A program made the translations under genes and the position numbers. From Gammaproteobacteria bacterium UBA7803 (GTDB taxonomy: Bacteria > Pseudomonadota > Gammaproteobacteria > Pseudomonadales > Azotimanducaceae): 21,939 bases of DNA. The notes under the pieces were generated by a model. The model did no database searches, was not told the origin of the DNA, and saw nothing but the letters and a program-made list of their open reading frames with translations. This document shows, in pieces, positions 1 through 7,556 of this stretch (position 1 is the first letter of the stretch; each line of letters opens with the position of its first letter). The stretch covers positions 1 to 21,939 of the forward strand of contig DLCH01000072.1 in the NCBI GenBank assembly GCA_002480525.1, read 5' to 3'.

Positions 1-89
1 CAGTGTCCCGTGACCCGTTGCCGCTTTGCGGACTGGATTGGCTGCGGCCATCCGGTGGGTCAAAAACACTTACCGAAGAATTTCACACG

Positions 90-956
90 ATGCGAGACCT
101 GAACCACCAGCTCATTCAACTCTGCCGCACCAATCGTGACGGCAGCTACCAGACCCAGCACGCCCGGCGGCGGGCGTTGACGCTGATCGCGAACCAGTTG
201 CACGACCTCGGCTTTCGGAAGATGCGCGCTGTTTCGTTGAAGCCCAAACACGTTGAGGCGCTGGTCGAGCGCTGGCGTCAGGAAGGACTCTCGGCGGGGA
301 CCATCAAGAATCGCCTGAGCGTGTTGCGATGGTGGGCCGATAAGGTCAACCGCCAGAACGTGATTGCGCGCGACAACGATCACTACGGGGTGCCCACCCG
401 GACGTTCGTGACCAACGTGTCCAAGGAGACTTCGGTTGACGCCGCGGATCTGGCACGGGTCACGGATCCTCACGTTCGCATGAGCCTGGAGCTGCAGCAG
501 GCGTTCGGGTTGCGCCGGGAGGAGGCGATCAAGTTCTCGCCGACCTATGCGGACCGAGGTGACACGCTGGTCCTCAAAGCGACCTGGACCAAAGGTGGCA
601 AGGCTCGGAGCATCCCGGTTCGCAAGGCGGCGCAACGCGAGGTGCTCGACCGAGCGAGGCGACTGGCGGGGCGCGGGTCGCTGATCCCGGCGCAGCGCAA
701 TTACAAGGCGCAGTTGCGGATCTATGAACGTCAGACCGCGAACGCCGGCCTCTCCAAGCTCCATGGGCTACGCCATCGCTATGCCCAGCAACGGTACCAG
801 GAGCTGACCGGATGGAAGGCGCCCGCGCTCGGTGGGCCGAGCGCGAGGAACTTGTCCCCGGTACAACGAGCCTGGGACCGCCACGTGCGACTGGTGATCA
901 GCCAGGAGCTCGGGCATGAGCGCCCCACCATCTCGTCAGTCTATTTGGGTCGATGA
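90..956 (+). CDS. Tyrosine site-specific recombinase (integrase-domain protein of ICE)
   Basis: A 288-residue tyrosine recombinase that would cut and rejoin DNA through a phosphotyrosine intermediate. The N-terminal half (about 1-110) resembles a SAM-like DNA-binding domain. The C-terminal catalytic domain shows the full set of residues: Arg in FGLRREEAI (about 142), Lys in TKGGKARSIPV, HGLRHR (H-x-x-R), ELGHER and the nucleophile Tyr in SVYLGR (about 285), four residues from the end. The frame is open upstream to position 3, but ATG 90 (MRDLNHQL) fits the usual length of this family; ATG 3 is possible. It lies just before the transfer genes and not visibly beside an attachment site. It may therefore be an internal ICE recombinase acting on element DNA and not the primary integrase. 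The family call is firm; the exact role is inferred. Confidence 0.88.
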   Translation: MRDLNHQLIQLCRTNRDGSYQTQHARRRALTLIANQLHDLGFRKMRAVSLKPKHVEALVERWRQEGLSAGTIKNRLSVLRWWADKVNRQNVIARDNDHYGVPTRTFVTNVSKETSVDAADLARVTDPHVRMSLELQQAFGLRREEAIKFSPTYADRGDTLVLKATWTKGGKARSIPVRKAAQREVLDRARRLAGRGSLIPAQRNYKAQLRIYERQTANAGLSKLHGLRHRYAQQRYQELTGWKAPALGGPSARNLSPVQRAWDRHVRLVISQELGHERPTISSVYLGR

Positions 957-1166
957 CGCGACGCTGATTCCATCCCCGATCCACGAGATGCAGTGCGATC
1001 AGAGCGGCTGGTCGCCGACGTCCATCATGGCCTCGCCCCGGCGGCGCGGTCAATTCCATTGGCGTTTGTGCGGCCGTGTAACGGCGCGAGCCCTGTCTCG
1101 GATTTCCGTTCTGATGAATGAGGGGCAACTCCACAATGGCTATTCTCATGGTCACGGGAGAATGCC

Positions 1167-1637
1167 GTGTCAGCCCAGATTTCCCCGCGCATCACGTGTC
1201 TGCCCATCGTGCCGAAGGCGGGGCTGGCCCTTCTGGCGAGCCTGTCGTTTGCTCTGCAGCCCGCCTATGCGGACGAGATCCAAGCCGGACGTTACTCCGT
1301 CGTCAGCCTGCTTCCCACGTCCGCACAACGTGATCCGCTCTCGAGTGTCGTCGACACCACCCTGCCGGACGCGGCGACCTCGATCGGTGAGGCGCTCGAC
1401 ATCCTGTTGGCTGGTTCGGGATATCGGCTGTCTGCGCCGACCACCGCGCCGGCCATCCGAGAAACGCTGCTGGCACTGCCGCTGCCGGACGCGCACCGAA
1501 AGCTCGGGCCGTTGCCGCTTCGCGAGGCCCTCGAGGTCCTCGTCGGTCCCGCCTTCGTACTCGTGGAAGATCCGATCCACCGGCTCGTGTCCTTTGAGCC
1601 CTGCTCACCGACGCCGTTCGCGCCGTCGGAGGAGTAA
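1167..1637 (+). CDS. pilL: PilL N-terminal-like ICE protein (TIGR03748 family)
   Basis: A 156-residue exported protein of the short PilL family found at the head of the transfer region in PFGI-1-type ICEs. It starts with GTG 1167, chosen because GGGAG sits six bases upstream and because this start gives a signal peptide ending near PAYA-DE (about residue 36). The mature part carries the family pattern: RYSVVSLLPT, then QRDPLSSVVDTTLP, GEALDILLAGSGYRL and a later PLREALEVLVGPAF segment. In longer homologues this region is the periplasmic N-terminus of type IV pilus/PilL proteins, probably an outer-membrane-associated secretin accessory. Here it is the stand-alone short form. It is followed after four bases by a small membrane gene with its own strong ribosome site. 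The identification is from remembered family motifs. Confidence 0.85.
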   Translation: MSAQISPRITCLPIVPKAGLALLASLSFALQPAYADEIQAGRYSVVSLLPTSAQRDPLSSVVDTTLPDAATSIGEALDILLAGSGYRLSAPTTAPAIRETLLALPLPDAHRKLGPLPLREALEVLVGPAFVLVEDPIHRLVSFEPCSPTPFAPSEE

Positions 1638-1641
1638 CGCC

Positions 1642-1860
1642 ATGGCACTCATTCTGCCGGTGATTGTGGTGCTCTGCATTCTGGCGCACGGGCGTGGAGG
1701 GCCCGAACATGCGGACTCAGCGGATTCGGGTGCGGTGGTCGAGCGACCAGCCTATGGCGCGCCTGCCTGTGAGCTCGGCCGCCGCCAGTTCCGGGATCTC
1801 ACGGTCTCCGAGGACGAAGTCACGACGGTCGAATATGGCGAGGCGGACCGTGATCAGTGA
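1642..1860 (+). CDS. Small membrane or exported protein, unknown function
   Basis: A 72-residue open frame starting at ATG 1642, which has a strong GGAGGAG ribosome site at 1628-1634. The N-terminus (MALILPVIVVLCILAHG) is hydrophobic and looks like a membrane anchor or uncleaved signal. The remainder is acidic and polar and ends EYGEADRDQ. It sits between pilL and the PFL_4693 gene and overlaps the start of the latter by about 25 bases, consistent with translational coupling. I do not recognise a family. The strong ribosome site and the operon position argue that it is real, but the small size leaves doubt. Some other elements of this class also carry a small hypothetical gene here. Confidence 0.55.
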   Translation: MALILPVIVVLCILAHGRGGPEHADSADSGAVVERPAYGAPACELGRRQFRDLTVSEDEVTTVEYGEADRDQ

Positions 1861-2620
1861 TGCCTGGCGCTGGATGCGCATCGGCTCACTGACCCTCCTT
1901 GCCGTGACAGGGATGACGGCTTCAGCCTCCGAATCCTCGACATCGCAGCGAAGCGTCATTCAGCGTAGCGGCACGGATCGCACCGATCTGTCTGAGAGCG
2001 AGCGGATTCAGGCGGGGCGCTGGGCGTTGTCGTCGACTGAGTGGCGGCGGTATCGCTCGTTGATGGAAGGCATCCGTGGTCGGATTAGTCCGTCGACCAT
2101 CTCGCCCCTCGAGGTTCTCGGCATTCACGCCCGGGATGCGACGGAGCGCCGTCGCTACGCTGAGCGCTGGGCCGTCATGATGCGAGAGGACGCGGCCCGC
2201 ATTCTGGCGTTTCAGCACGCATACGATGCCGCCATGCGGCGCCTCTTTCCGGGTGAGCCCCTGATCGACGTCGCGCAGATTCCGAGGCGCTCGAAGGAAC
2301 CCGTGCTGCTGCCGAGTGATCGCATCCTGTTCTTCGCGGGTCGCGACTGCGGGGCCTGCGACGCCGTTCTCGAGCGGCTCTTGAGCCGGCTCGACAGCGT
2401 AGCCGGTATCGACATCTATCTCACCGTTGAGGAGGAGGACACGGTGCGGACTTGGGCAGCGACGCGGGATATCGAACCCGGCTGGGTCCAGCGCCGCAAG
2501 ATCACGCTCAACCTCGAAGCCGGGACGCTGGCCACCCTCGTGGACGGTCCGCGCGTGCTGCCGGTCGTGCTGCGTCGGCGCGGCGAGTCGGTGACGCCGT
2601 TAGCCGGCGGGGTGCTGTGA
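1835..2620 (+). CDS. ICE protein, PFL_4693 family (TIGR03759)
   Basis: An exported protein of about 261 residues belonging to a family found only in this class of ICE. Family-type segments are ALSSTEWRRYRSLMEGIRG, then SPSTISPLEVLGIHARDATE and ERWAVMMREDAARILAFQHAY in the central region. The C-terminal part begins ILFFAGRDCGACDAVLERLL, a Cys-Gly-Ala-Cys (CxxC) motif after a beta strand, which looks like a thioredoxin-like fold. It may help disulphide handling or act as a structural periplasmic component. The N-terminus (WMRIGSLTLLAVTGMTASA) is a signal peptide. ATG 1835 is used here; GTG 1850 has a better GAGG ribosome site and is a real alternative. It overlaps the next gene by GTGA. Confidence 0.85.
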   Translation: MARRTVISDAWRWMRIGSLTLLAVTGMTASASESSTSQRSVIQRSGTDRTDLSESERIQAGRWALSSTEWRRYRSLMEGIRGRISPSTISPLEVLGIHARDATERRRYAERWAVMMREDAARILAFQHAYDAAMRRLFPGEPLIDVAQIPRRSKEPVLLPSDRILFFAGRDCGACDAVLERLLSRLDSVAGIDIYLTVEEEDTVRTWAATRDIEPGWVQRRKITLNLEAGTLATLVDGPRVLPVVLRRRGESVTPLAGGVL

Positions 2621-3177
2621 CCCCTCGCGCGGGCTGGTCAGCCCTCGTAGTTGCAGCCTGGGTAGTCGCGCCCGCTCAAGCCGACACGGACGTCCCAATC
2701 GGATATCAGCAGGTGGCGGAAGCCCACGGCATCCCGAGTGCCTTGTTCTACGCGCTGGCGCTCGCGGAGAGCGGCCGGTGGATCCCGGATCAACGAACAT
2801 CCCGACCCTGGCCCTGGGCGCTCAACGTTGAAGGCAGCGGCCAATTCTTTCCCTCTCGCGAGGCTGCGCTGTCCGCTCTGGCCGTGGTACTCAGCGCGGG
2901 AAAGACCTGGGTTGACGTAGGCTTGATGCAGATCAGCTGGCACTTTCACCAACCCGCGCTGGGCACCCCCATCGAGGCGCTCGATCCCTACCGCAATCTT
3001 GCAGTAGCCGCGGAGATTCTGGTGCGGTGTCATCGGAGTCGGGGCGATTGGTGGGCGGCGGTCGGGTGCTATCACGCCCCGAATGCGCCGGAACGCGCGG
3101 AACGGTATCGGGCGCGGGTGCACGCGATCTGGACCGGCCTCCACGAAGAGACGGAGACGTGGGATGTGCGGCCGTAA
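2617..3177 (+). CDS. Lytic transglycosylase (SLT domain), conjugative cell-wall hydrolase
   Basis: A 186-residue exported lytic transglycosylase that would open peptidoglycan for assembly of the conjugation channel. It starts at GTG 2617, overlapping the previous stop (GTGA) and preceded by a GGCGGGG stretch. The signal peptide ends near PAQA-DT (about 24). The SLT fold is seen in the catalytic-Glu segment YALALAESGRW, the GLMQISW motif (usual G-L-M-Q-I) and CYHAPN near the C-terminus. Length suits VirB1/PilT-type transfer hydrolases. A long spacer, PWALNVEGSGQFF, is typical of the ICE versions. The gene overlaps the next by 14 bases. Role inferred from family and position. Confidence 0.9.
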   Translation: MTPRAGWSALVVAAWVVAPAQADTDVPIGYQQVAEAHGIPSALFYALALAESGRWIPDQRTSRPWPWALNVEGSGQFFPSREAALSALAVVLSAGKTWVDVGLMQISWHFHQPALGTPIEALDPYRNLAVAAEILVRCHRSRGDWWAAVGCYHAPNAPERAERYRARVHAIWTGLHEETETWDVRP

Positions 3178-3688
3178 TGGCCGAGCGGTCATCCTGCTGG
3201 CGGTCGCGGTGTCCTCCCACCTCGCGAGGGCCGAGCTGGATGTCATTTACGACAGCGGGGCGACCAAACCGCTGGCGCCGCTGCTCGAGGTGTTGGGCGA
3301 GCCACCGGACCGCTCACCGAGCCAGGCTGCGGATCTCGGCGCCGCCGATGTCGCTCGCCTGTTGCCGATTCGCTCGCCGGGCTTGACGCCGGGGCCCGTA
3401 TCCACCCGACCGCTTGTGCTGCCACACCAGGGCACGATTTCACGGCCATTCTTTCTGATCGGGTCGGATCCTCGTTCGCGCCAGTGGCTGATCGATCACC
3501 GCGACCGGCTCCGGGCGATCGGCGCGGTCGGTATGCTCGTCCAGGCCGAGTCGGTGGCGGATCTCGAAGCCATGGCGGCACTGGCCCGCGGCCTGCCGGT
3601 GCTGCCGGCCTCGGCCGATGACATCGCTAGCGCGATCGGCATCCGCCATATCCCCGTGCTGATCTCTCGTCGGGGCATCGAACAATGA
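3164..3688 (+). CDS. ICE protein, PFL_4695 family (TIGR03765)
   Basis: A 174-residue exported protein of the PFL_4695 family, always found just upstream of traD in these elements. It starts at ATG 3164, with GGAG seven bases upstream, inside the end of the transglycosylase gene. A signal peptide (GRAVILLAVAVSSHLARA) precedes LDVIYDSGATKPLAPLLEVL. The C-terminal half includes FFLIGSDPRSRQWL, then GMLVQAESVADLEAM and GIRHIPVLISRRGIEQ, which suggests a thioredoxin-like or TrbC-like periplasmic fold. No catalytic cysteines are present. It overlaps traD by ATGA, so the two are probably translationally coupled. The precise function in transfer is unknown; the family call is from memory of conserved segments. 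Confidence 0.85.
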   Translation: MCGRNGRAVILLAVAVSSHLARAELDVIYDSGATKPLAPLLEVLGEPPDRSPSQAADLGAADVARLLPIRSPGLTPGPVSTRPLVLPHQGTISRPFFLIGSDPRSRQWLIDHRDRLRAIGAVGMLVQAESVADLEAMAALARGLPVLPASADDIASAIGIRHIPVLISRRGIEQ

Positions 3689-5802
3689 GTTCGCACCCCG
3701 TTGAGGCCCTCCTGCGGCCGCCCGTGGAACTCTACTCCGCCATCGTGGCGGGCGCGATGGCGGGGACGGCCGTGCTCGCACCCTGGGTGCTGATGATGCC
3801 GCCCGGGGTGGCATACACCGCCGCGGGGGCGCTCGCCGCACTCGCGCTGTGGCGAGCGCGTCAAGCGTGGCGGGTTCTGGCCTATCAACGAAATCTCCGC
3901 CGCTTGCCGATGTACCGCCTGCGCGCCAGCCGCATTCCGGTGAGCCGCCGCAAACTGTTCCTCGGACGCGGGTTCCGGTGGACCCAGCGTCACACACAGC
4001 GGCTGCGAGACACCCTGCGCCCCGAGGTACAGCGATACGTGCAGCCGAGCCCGGTGTACCAATGGGCCCGCCGCGCCGAGGTGGCTTGGGAATCCACACC
4101 GGTGCTTAGCGCCGTTGCCTGGATGCTGCGCCAGCCCCGTTGGTGGAATCCCCTCAAACCCTTGCCCGCCCTCGGCGGTGCGCCGGCGCTCCACGCGGTG
4201 GAACCGCAGGAGCAGCCCGTGTGGATGGATCTCGCCGAGCGGGTGGGCCACACCTTGGTGCTGGGCACCACGCGAGTAGGGAAGACTCGGCTCGCCGAGC
4301 TCTTGATTGCGCAGGACATCCGCCGCGGCGACGTGGTGATCGTCTTCGACCCAAAGGGGGATGCGGACCTGTTGCGGCGTATCTACGCCGAAGCCAAGCG
4401 GGCCGGGCGGGTCCAGGATTTCTTCCTGTTTCACCTCGGCTTCCCGGAGATTTCGGCCCGCTACAACGCCATTGGCAGTTTCTCGCGGATCACCGAGGTG
4501 GCGACCCGGATCGCCAATCAGCTCCCGAGCGAGGGTAACTCGGCAGCGTTCAAGGAGTTCGCGTGGCGTTTCGTCAACATTATCGCCAGAGCATTGGTCG
4601 CCCTCGAGCGGCGCCCCGACTACCACCAGGTGCGCCGGTACATCAACGACATCGAGCCGCTGTTCGTGGAGTACGCGCAGGAGTTCCTGAACACTCGAGG
4701 TGCAGCCGGATGGGAAGCCGAGGTCGAGGCGCTGGCCGAGAAGGTGAGCGAGCGGAACCTGCCCGCGGCGCTGCGCGGCCGTCACCGGGAAGCGGTGGCG
4801 TTGCTGCGCTACCTGCAGGCCCAGGATTTCTACGATCCGGTGCTCGATGGGCTCATCTCGGCGTTCAAATACGACAAGACCTACTTCGACAAGATCGTGA
4901 GCTCGGTCGGCCCGCTCATGGAGAAGCTCACCACCGGGAGAATCGCCGAGCTCATCTCGCCCGACTATCTGAGCGACGACGGCCGCCGACCGATCTTCGA
5001 GTGGAACGACGTGATCCGCCGGAAGGGAATCGTCTACGTGGGACTCGACGCGCTGACCGACACCACCGTCGCGAGTGCCGTCGGCAACTCGATGTTTGCG
5101 GACCTGGTATCTGTCGCAGGCCACATCTACAAGCAGGGCGTGGCGGGGATACCCGGCGACGAAGCTTCTGACCCGCGTCTGCCGACGATCTCTCTGCATG
5201 CCGACGAGTTCAACGAGCTCATTGGCGAGGAGTTCGTGCCACTGCTGAACAAAGCGGGCGGCGCAGGCTTTCAGGTGACCGCCTACACACAGACCTGGTC
5301 GGACGTGGAAGCCCGCATCGGCAGTCGATCGAAGGCGGGGCAGGTCGCCGGCAACTTCAATACGCTGATCATGCTGCGCGTGAAGGAGTTGGCCACCGCG
5401 GAGATGCTCACGGATCAGCTCCCGCGGGTCGAGGTGTTCACCTTGATGAGCGTCTCCGGCGTGGACGATTCCTCGGATCCCGGGTCCGGCGTGGATTTCC
5501 GGTCGCGCAACGAAGATCGCATCAGCGTGTCCGAGGTGGCTATGCTGACACCCGCTGACGTGGTGAGACTGCCGAAGGGACAGGCATTCGCGTTGCTCGA
5601 GGGTGGCTCGCTCTGGAAACTGCGAATGCCGCTTGCCGATGACCGGGCGGATCCGGGGATGCCCGAAGACCTCGGTGCCATTGCCGAGGAGATGGCGCGC
5701 ACCTACGTCACCAACGATCACTGGTACCGCGTGCCGGACAGTTGGTGGCTAGGCGTCGCCGATACGGAGGCTTCGGTCCGGGCCCGCTCGGATGGCGGCT
5801 GA
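3685..5802 (+). CDS. traD: Conjugative coupling ATPase TraD (SXT/TOL-type, TIGR03743)
   Basis: A 705-residue type IV coupling protein that would bring the relaxosome to the secretion channel at the inner membrane and drive DNA through by ATP hydrolysis. Two hydrophobic segments lie near residues 17-38 and 42-57. Walker A is GTTRVGKT (194-201), followed by the Walker B-like VVIVFDPKGD (D222). Further FtsK/TraG-type features include SLHADEFNELIGEEF and QVTAYTQTWSDVEARIGS. Length matches the family. The gene starts at ATG 3685, overlapping PFL_4695 by ATGA, and overlaps the next gene by 11 bases. A large minus-strand open frame across it is an antisense artefact of high GC. Confidence 0.95.
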   Translation: MSSHPVEALLRPPVELYSAIVAGAMAGTAVLAPWVLMMPPGVAYTAAGALAALALWRARQAWRVLAYQRNLRRLPMYRLRASRIPVSRRKLFLGRGFRWTQRHTQRLRDTLRPEVQRYVQPSPVYQWARRAEVAWESTPVLSAVAWMLRQPRWWNPLKPLPALGGAPALHAVEPQEQPVWMDLAERVGHTLVLGTTRVGKTRLAELLIAQDIRRGDVVIVFDPKGDADLLRRIYAEAKRAGRVQDFFLFHLGFPEISARYNAIGSFSRITEVATRIANQLPSEGNSAAFKEFAWRFVNIIARALVALERRPDYHQVRRYINDIEPLFVEYAQEFLNTRGAAGWEAEVEALAEKVSERNLPAALRGRHREAVALLRYLQAQDFYDPVLDGLISAFKYDKTYFDKIVSSVGPLMEKLTTGRIAELISPDYLSDDGRRPIFEWNDVIRRKGIVYVGLDALTDTTVASAVGNSMFADLVSVAGHIYKQGVAGIPGDEASDPRLPTISLHADEFNELIGEEFVPLLNKAGGAGFQVTAYTQTWSDVEARIGSRSKAGQVAGNFNTLIMLRVKELATAEMLTDQLPRVEVFTLMSVSGVDDSSDPGSGVDFRSRNEDRISVSEVAMLTPADVVRLPKGQAFALLEGGSLWKLRMPLADDRADPGMPEDLGAIAEEMARTYVTNDHWYRVPDSWWLGVADTEASVRARSDGG

Positions 5803-6529
5803 CCGACCTCGCGATCCGCGACGCCATGACGTGCGCCGGGGGCTGCTCTCTCGAGGTCTCACCGGGATCGCCAGGGCGATACAGTGGCTTCTATTCTCGC
5901 TTCTCTTCTCGATCGCTGTGGAATGGGTTGGGATGGCGTACTGGTGGCCGGAGCAGGGGCTCGAGCACAGTCGCGACATGCTCTCGGCTGAGATTGACTA
6001 CCTGCACGCGGACGTCGGTCGAAGCCTGATCAGTGCCGATCCCGTGGCCTTCGCGAGAACGCTCGCCGACCGAACGTATTTCGTGGTGTTCGATCTCACC
6101 GGGATCGAGCGTCTCGTGCGTTGGCTGAGTGACGCTCCGAAGGGTGATGCCGGTCGGTTCCAGACTCGGATGCACGCTTGGCTCCAGCCGGCCACCGACC
6201 ACGTAGTCGCCGCGATGCAAGTGAGCCAGGTCTTTGCGGTGCGGTTGGCCGTACTCCTCCTGGCGGCCCCTGTGTTCGGTCTGTTCGCTTTGGTGGGACT
6301 GGTGGATGGTTTGGTCAGCCGTGATCTTCGGCGATGGGGCGGGGGGAGGGAAAGCTCGTTTGTCTACCATTGGGCCAAACGCTCGACCGTACCCCTGTTG
6401 GTGTGCAGCTGGGTGGCCTATCTGGCGCTGCCGTTCAGCCTGCATCCAGCGTTCGTGGTGCTTCCCTTCGCGGGGCTGTTTGCCCTCGCGGTGGGTGTGA
6501 CGGCAAGCCGGTTCAAGAAGTATCTGTGA
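5792..6529 (+). CDS. ICE membrane protein, PFL_4697 family (TIGR03747)
   Basis: A 245-residue integral inner-membrane protein that follows traD in this ICE class. Hydrophobic segments are near residues 28-52 (IQWLLFSLLFSIAVEWVGMA), about 143-170 (LAVLLLAAPVFGLFALVGLV), and a pair between about 200 and 238. Family-like parts include YWWPEQGLEHS and the DLRRWGGGRESSFVYHWAKR loop between segments. It probably assists the coupling protein or channel assembly, though no activity is known. The start at ATG 5792 lies inside the end of traD. It is the last gene of the first transfer module: downstream the transfer order is broken by the cargo region. Confidence 0.85.
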   Translation: MAADRPRDPRRHDVRRGLLSRGLTGIARAIQWLLFSLLFSIAVEWVGMAYWWPEQGLEHSRDMLSAEIDYLHADVGRSLISADPVAFARTLADRTYFVVFDLTGIERLVRWLSDAPKGDAGRFQTRMHAWLQPATDHVVAAMQVSQVFAVRLAVLLLAAPVFGLFALVGLVDGLVSRDLRRWGGGRESSFVYHWAKRSTVPLLVCSWVAYLALPFSLHPAFVVLPFAGLFALAVGVTASRFKKYL

Positions 6530-7178
6530 AGCCAGAGTCCATGCGATAAATGGAACGTCCAATCTGCAAATCTGGGGGCCGCCGGACACCGATACGATTG
6601 TGTGCGATAACAAGCAATGTGAGAACGGCTTCTCATCCAGATCTTCCTTCTGTACGGCCGCGTAGACATTCACGACACCCTGCCGTCGGTCCCTGATCGC
6701 TGATCGAATCATCGATGGCCAATGATCGGCGTCGCTGTACCTGCTTTCACCAGAGCCTCAGCCTGGTCAGCCAGGGCCGGGCTGCAAACGTGCCATCACC
6801 AGCAGCTCCCCCAGTGTTTCTCATGGAAACTGTACTTCCGCGCGTTGAGGTCACCCTGTTGAGGCACTGGGACGAGCCTGTGAAGAGCTTGGAAGTTGTC
6901 GGGGGCTGAGCCGCTGCTCTCCGACAATGGGTGGCCATAGTCCGGGGCATCAGTGACCTCGATGCCGAGACGCTGGAGACCAACAGCAACCTGATCGCCG
7001 CCTAGCTTGCCAAACCGGCAAGTGGGTGGCTTGCCGTTCGGGCAATAGACACCGTTTTCAGAATCAGGCCCCTGGATACGTTCTGGCTCCGCGAGGACCT
7101 GGAGTAGCTCCAGAGCAACCGGGAGGCACTCAGCGATTCCGAGAGGTGAAAGGTGGCCGTGCTGGAGTGCAGACAGGT
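6530..7178 (+). other. Junction stretch without convincing gene; possible decayed coding remnant
   Basis: This 649-base stretch separates the end of PFL_4697 from the convergent end of the DUF6527 gene. No intact gene stands out. The plus frame that begins at ATG 6715 reads through in-frame stops at 6907, 7003, 7108 and 7141. Between the stops it gives protein-like text such as RQWVAIVRGISDLDAETLE and VFRIRPLDTFWLREDLE. That may be a decayed gene, or chance in GC-rich DNA. I do not recognise a family. No clear terminator between the convergent transcripts was seen, nor any insertion-sequence end. Confidence 0.3.
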
Positions 7179-7553
7179 TTACGGAGGGGCGATTGCCTGC
7201 CGGTTACGGTGCGGACACCATGTTACGCGCCCATCCCGTAACCAGAAATGCGACATACATCCTTTCCTTCGCCATACAGAGGGCATTAGCGTTGCCGTGC
7301 CTGATGGATTGCGGAGGAGTTTCCAGCGAGGGCGCTCGTCCGCGAGCAGATTCAAGTAGAGGATCTCCCCGCATCGGCAAGGGCAAAGCAGGGCAGCGAA
7401 CTCCTCGAACCCGTCTTCTTCGACCACGTACAGTACGCGCCTCTTCAATATCGACGGCAGATCTTCCCTAACGACGCGCACCATATAGCGCCCCGCGAAC
7501 AGCGACGCTAGCCACAGCGAGATCCAAGTCCATACTGACCTAATCCATTTCAC
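7179..7553 (-). CDS. DUF6527 family protein of ubiquitin-like operon
   Basis: A 124-residue protein of the DUF6527 family, which occurs beside bacterial Multi-ubiquitin, E2 and E1 genes. Recognisable features are the Cys cluster in LLCPCRCGEILYLNLL (C57, C59, C61), DERPRWKLL, then TLMPSVWRRKGCMSHFWLR with C99 and H102. The cysteines and histidine look metal-binding, most likely zinc. A proteolytic or hydrolytic role in processing or removing the ubiquitin-like protein has been suggested for the family, to my recollection; it cannot be read from sequence. It starts at GTG 7553, three bases after the E1 stop. That start adds a short Trp-rich hydrophobic helix (WTWISLWLASLFAG) that could touch the membrane; ATG at M24 would remove it. 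Last gene of the minus-strand operon. Confidence 0.85.
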   Translation of the reverse strand: MKWIRSVWTWISLWLASLFAGRYMVRVVREDLPSILKRRVLYVVEEDGFEEFAALLCPCRCGEILYLNLLADERPRWKLLRNPSGTATLMPSVWRRKGCMSHFWLRDGRVTWCPHRNRQAIAPP

Positions 7554-7556
7554 AGA

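Noticed and set aside
916..1860. Long plus-strand frame starting at 916
   Set aside because: The upstream part is Arg/Pro/Ser-rich and overlaps pilL in another frame. Only the end from ATG 1642 has a ribosome site and a sensible N-terminus.
3496..5721. 741-codon open frame on the minus strand
   Set aside because: It is antisense to traD, whose Walker motifs and family features are clear. Its residues are His/Arg/Gly-rich low complexity, typical of shadow frames in GC-rich DNA.
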